Below are positions 11,213 through 13,090 of a DNA stretch of 13,090 bases, piece by piece. Position 1 is the first letter of the stretch, and each line of letters begins with the position of its first letter. The notes under the pieces are model-generated. The model was not told where the DNA came from. It did no database searches and worked only from the letters and a program-made list of their open reading frames with translations. The stretch covers positions 1 to 13,090 of the forward strand of contig JBPCMS010000067.1 of assembly GCA_051002015.1 (NCBI GenBank), written 5' to 3'. Source of the stretch: JACDBE01 sp051002015. Its GTDB lineage: Bacteria; Actinomycetota; Acidimicrobiia; Spongiisociales; UBA5794. Both the position numbers and the translations under genes were made by a program.

Positions 11213-12796
11213 TCAGCGGGCCAGCCAGGCGAAGCCGTACGGGTCGAGGGGGACCACCCCCCCGTTGCCTCCGGGGCCGTGCACCGGGCGGAAGGTCCCG
11301 TCGAGCCCGGCCACGGTCGCCTCGACCGGGTGGGCGGAGAGGTTGGCCACCACCAGCACCGAGGCATCGCCCTCGCTGCGGGCAAAGGCGAACACCGACG
11401 CCGGCGACGCCGCCACGGCCTCGAAGGCGCCGGTGGCCAGCACCGGCAGGCGGCGCCGCACCTCGAGCATCGACCGCACCCAGTGCAGCAATGACCCATC
11501 GTCCACCCTTTGGGCGGCGACGTTCACCGACTCGGGCCGGTACCCGTCGGTGCCGACGATGGGCAGGTAGGTCTCGGCGGCGGTGCTGAACCCGGCGCCG
11601 GGCGTTGCGTCCCACTGCATCGGGGTGCGCACCCCGTCACGGTCGTCGAGCAGATACTCGTCGCCCATCCCGATCTCGTCGCCGTAGTAGAGGATCGGGC
11701 TGCCGGGCAGCGAGAGCAGCAGCCCGTGCATCAGCTCGATCTTGCGCCGGTCGCCGTCGAGCAGTGGGGCCAGCCGGCGGCGGATCCCGAGGTTCTTGCG
11801 CATCGCCGAGTTTGGTGCATACGTGGCGTACATGAAGGCCCGTTCCTCGTCACTGACCATCTCCAGGGTCAGCTCGTCGTGGTTGCGCAGGAAGATTCCC
11901 CACTGGCACGAGTCGGGTATGGGCGGGGTGGCGGCGAGGATGTCGATGATCGGGGTGGCGTCCCCGGTGGCGATCGCCATGTACAGGCGGGGCATCACCG
12001 GGAAGTGGAATGCCATGTGGCACTCGTCGCCTTCGCCGAAGTACTCGACGACGTCCTCGGGCCATTGGTTGGCTTCGGCGAGCAGGATGGCGTCGGGGAA
12101 CTCGACGTCAACCGCGGCCCGTAGCTCCTTGAGGTAGGCGTGGGTCTCGGGCAGGTTCTCCCCGTTGGTCCCGTCCCGTTCGTACAGGTAGGGGACGGCG
12201 TCGAGCCGGAGCCCGTCGAACCCGGCCGCCATCCAGAAGCGCACCATGTTCTTCATCGCCTCGCGCACACCGGGGTGGTCGAAGTTGAGGTCGGGCTGGT
12301 GCCAGAAGAAGCGGTGCCAGTACCAGGCGCCGGCGACGTCATCCCAGCTCCAGTTGGAGTCGTGGGTATCGACGAAGATCACCCTTGCCTCCGACCACCG
12401 GGTGGGGTCGTCCGACCACACGTACCAGTCCCGGGTGGGCGAGCCGGGCTGCCGGGCCCCCTGGAACCAGGGGTGCTGGTCGGAGGTGTGGTTGACGATG
12501 GTGTCGGCGATCACCCGCATGCCCCGTAGGTGGGCGGCGTCGAGCAGCCGCTTCACGTCCTCGACGGTGCCGTACCGGGGCAGCACCTTCTCGAAGTCGG
12601 AGACGTCGTACCCGCCGTCACGCAGCGGCGACTGGTAGAAGGGAAGCAGCCAGAGGCAGTCGACCCCCAGCCACTGCAGATAGTCAAGCTTCTGCCGCAT
12701 CCCCTCGAAGTCGCCGACCCCGTCCCCGTTCGAGTCGAAGAAGGCGTAGACCGGCACCTCATAGAAGACGGCGCTCTTGAACCACGACGCACCCAT
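11213..12796 (-). CDS. treS: Trehalose synthase (maltose alpha-D-glucosyltransferase), GH13
   Basis: TreS interconverts maltose and trehalose by intramolecular rearrangement in the cytoplasm and links trehalose to glycogen or alpha-glucan metabolism. The 527-residue enzyme has the GH13 barrel with catalytic residues Asp199 (G-F-D-G-L-R-L-D), Glu241 (L-L-A-E) and Asp307 (R-N-H-D), plus the Asp98/His103 region. An acidic loop at D21-S-N-G-D-G-V-G-D29 is typical of this subgroup. TreS-specific stretches include Y159-W-H-R-F-F164 and M332-R-K-N-L-G-I-R-R-R341. A beta-sandwich domain follows from about 450. It lacks the fused maltokinase found in some TreS and is somewhat shorter than the roughly 570-600 residues common in actinobacteria. 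The ATG at 12796 is chosen over an in-frame start at 12841 because TAGACT lies 8 nt upstream and the family begins at W-F/Y-x-x-A-V-F-Y-E. Confidence 0.93.
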   Translation of the reverse strand: MGASWFKSAVFYEVPVYAFFDSNGDGVGDFEGMRQKLDYLQWLGVDCLWLLPFYQSPLRDGGYDVSDFEKVLPRYGTVEDVKRLLDAAHLRGMRVIADTIVNHTSDQHPWFQGARQPGSPTRDWYVWSDDPTRWSEARVIFVDTHDSNWSWDDVAGAWYWHRFFWHQPDLNFDHPGVREAMKNMVRFWMAAGFDGLRLDAVPYLYERDGTNGENLPETHAYLKELRAAVDVEFPDAILLAEANQWPEDVVEYFGEGDECHMAFHFPVMPRLYMAIATGDATPIIDILAATPPIPDSCQWGIFLRNHDELTLEMVSDEERAFMYATYAPNSAMRKNLGIRRRLAPLLDGDRRKIELMHGLLLSLPGSPILYYGDEIGMGDEYLLDDRDGVRTPMQWDATPGAGFSTAAETYLPIVGTDGYRPESVNVAAQRVDDGSLLHWVRSMLEVRRRLPVLATGAFEAVAASPASVFAFARSEGDASVLVVANLSAHPVEATVAGLDGTFRPVHGPGGNGGVVPLDPYGFAWLAR

Positions 12797-12804
12797 GGCC
12801 GGCG

Positions 12805-12810
12805 AGTCTA
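12805..12810 (-). promoter_or_regulatory. -10 element (TAGACT) of treS
   Basis: TAGACT on the minus strand lies 8 nt before the ATG at 12796, consistent with a leaderless transcript. No convincing -35 box is seen upstream. Confidence 0.5.
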
Positions 12811-12863
12811 CCGAGCGGCTCCGCCGCAGCCCCCCAGCCACCGTCTGCCTCTCGACGGGGTTC

Positions 12864-12903
12864 CCCCTCCCTGTTCCTCCCCTCCCGGCTCTTTTCCCCT
12901 CCC
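12864..12903 (-). other. G-rich tract upstream of treS, G-quadruplex candidate
   Basis: CCCCTCCC occurs three times at 12864-12871, 12879-12886 and 12896-12903, so the treS coding strand carries GGGAGGGG three times within 40 nt. That gives at least six runs of three or more G. It lies 54-93 nt upstream of the treS -10 element. Confidence 0.45.
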
Positions 12904-12928
12904 ATTGGGAGGGGTGCAGAGGCTCTGC
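12896..12928. repeat. Hairpin repeat, right copy, upstream of treS
   Basis: CCCCTCCC at 12896-12903 and GGGAGGGG at 12907-12914 form a perfect 8-bp stem with an ATT loop. GCAGAG and CTCTGC at 12916-12928 form a second small palindrome directly after it, followed by G-rich sequence. The 219-nt gap 12797-13015 otherwise holds only the treS promoter and the G-rich tract; I see no gene in it. Confidence 0.55.
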
Positions 12929-13015
12929 GAGGCGGGGTGGGATACCGAAGGAACCCGGGCCGCAGTCCTGTTGCCTTCGGCCATCAGCTCAGGCATCCCT
13001 GCCCGGTGGTGAGGC

Positions 13016-13090
13016 TCAGCCGGCGGGGAAGGGGCCGGCGCGGGCGAGGGCGGCGGGGAGGGTCCTGCCCAGCTGGTCGCCCAGCCACCG
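13016..13090 (-). CDS. C-terminal end of an unidentified protein (cut by window edge)
   Basis: An open minus-strand frame runs from the window edge to a TGA at 13016-13018 and encodes 24 residues containing W-L-G-D-Q-L-G-R-T-L and ending P-F-P-A-G. All codons end in G or C, as in the sure genes here, which supports coding. It would lie upstream of treS in the same direction, separated by 219 nt. Glycogen/trehalose genes often sit there in actinobacteria, but this tail is too short to identify. Confidence 0.5.
   Translation of the reverse strand, partial: RWLGDQLGRTLPAALARAGPFPAG

Noticed and set aside
11213..12841. Other long frames over treS on both strands
   Set aside because: All are low-complexity shadows; only the treS frame has GH13 motifs.
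1..13090. CRISPR array, rRNA, insertion sequence or integrase
   Set aside because: No regularly spaced repeats, rRNA-like segments, transposase motifs or terminal inverted repeats were seen.

Overview
The window is a gene-dense, very GC-rich stretch, probably from a non-model actinobacterium. Acidimicrobiia or a neighbouring deep lineage is my guess, not proven. The grounds are strong G/C preference at third codon positions, GTG starts, -10 hexamers (TANNNT) 6-9 nt before start codons as in leaderless transcripts, and an actinobacterial-style glutaredoxin/rex pair and treS.

Left part (1-8030) is a respiratory locus built around a 171-nt divergent promoter region. To the left (minus strand) lies one gene encoding a CcoN-like membrane domain fused to a CcoO-like cytochrome c. 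By my alignment, all six histidines that hold the hemes and CuB in cbb3-type CcoN are replaced, while the CcoO heme-c site is intact. To the right (plus strand) is a compact seven-gene operon: a four-helix membrane protein, a dicluster 4Fe-4S ferredoxin, a b6-type split cytochrome b (N-terminal half carrying the heme c_i cysteine; C-terminal half with a long Ala/Pro-rich N-terminal tether), a Rieske protein, a diheme membrane cytochrome c with a calcium-type loop between its hemes, and a protein with a Flp-pilin-like N-terminus followed by three membrane helices. Most gene joins overlap or nearly touch. Read together this is a menaquinol-oxidising b6f/bc-like complex with extra parts: quinol to Rieske to diheme cytochrome c on the outside, and a ferredoxin on the inside that could feed or drain the quinone-reducing side. 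The catalytically dead CcoNO may act as a membrane-anchored electron carrier on the output side.

Middle part (8031-10208) holds the NADH/NAD+ sensor Rex (convergent with the respiratory operon), a small glutaredoxin-like protein, a possible 31-residue membrane protein, and a SAM hydroxide adenosyltransferase family protein (SAM hydrolase) with an unusual His-to-Gln change. An 11-bp perfect inverted repeat lies just upstream of rex and overlaps its likely -35 region.

Right part (10209-13090) holds a sulfotransferase, a trehalose synthase (treS) on the minus strand flanked by two related hairpin repeats, a G-rich tract upstream of treS, and the last 24 codons of an unidentified minus-strand gene cut by the window end.
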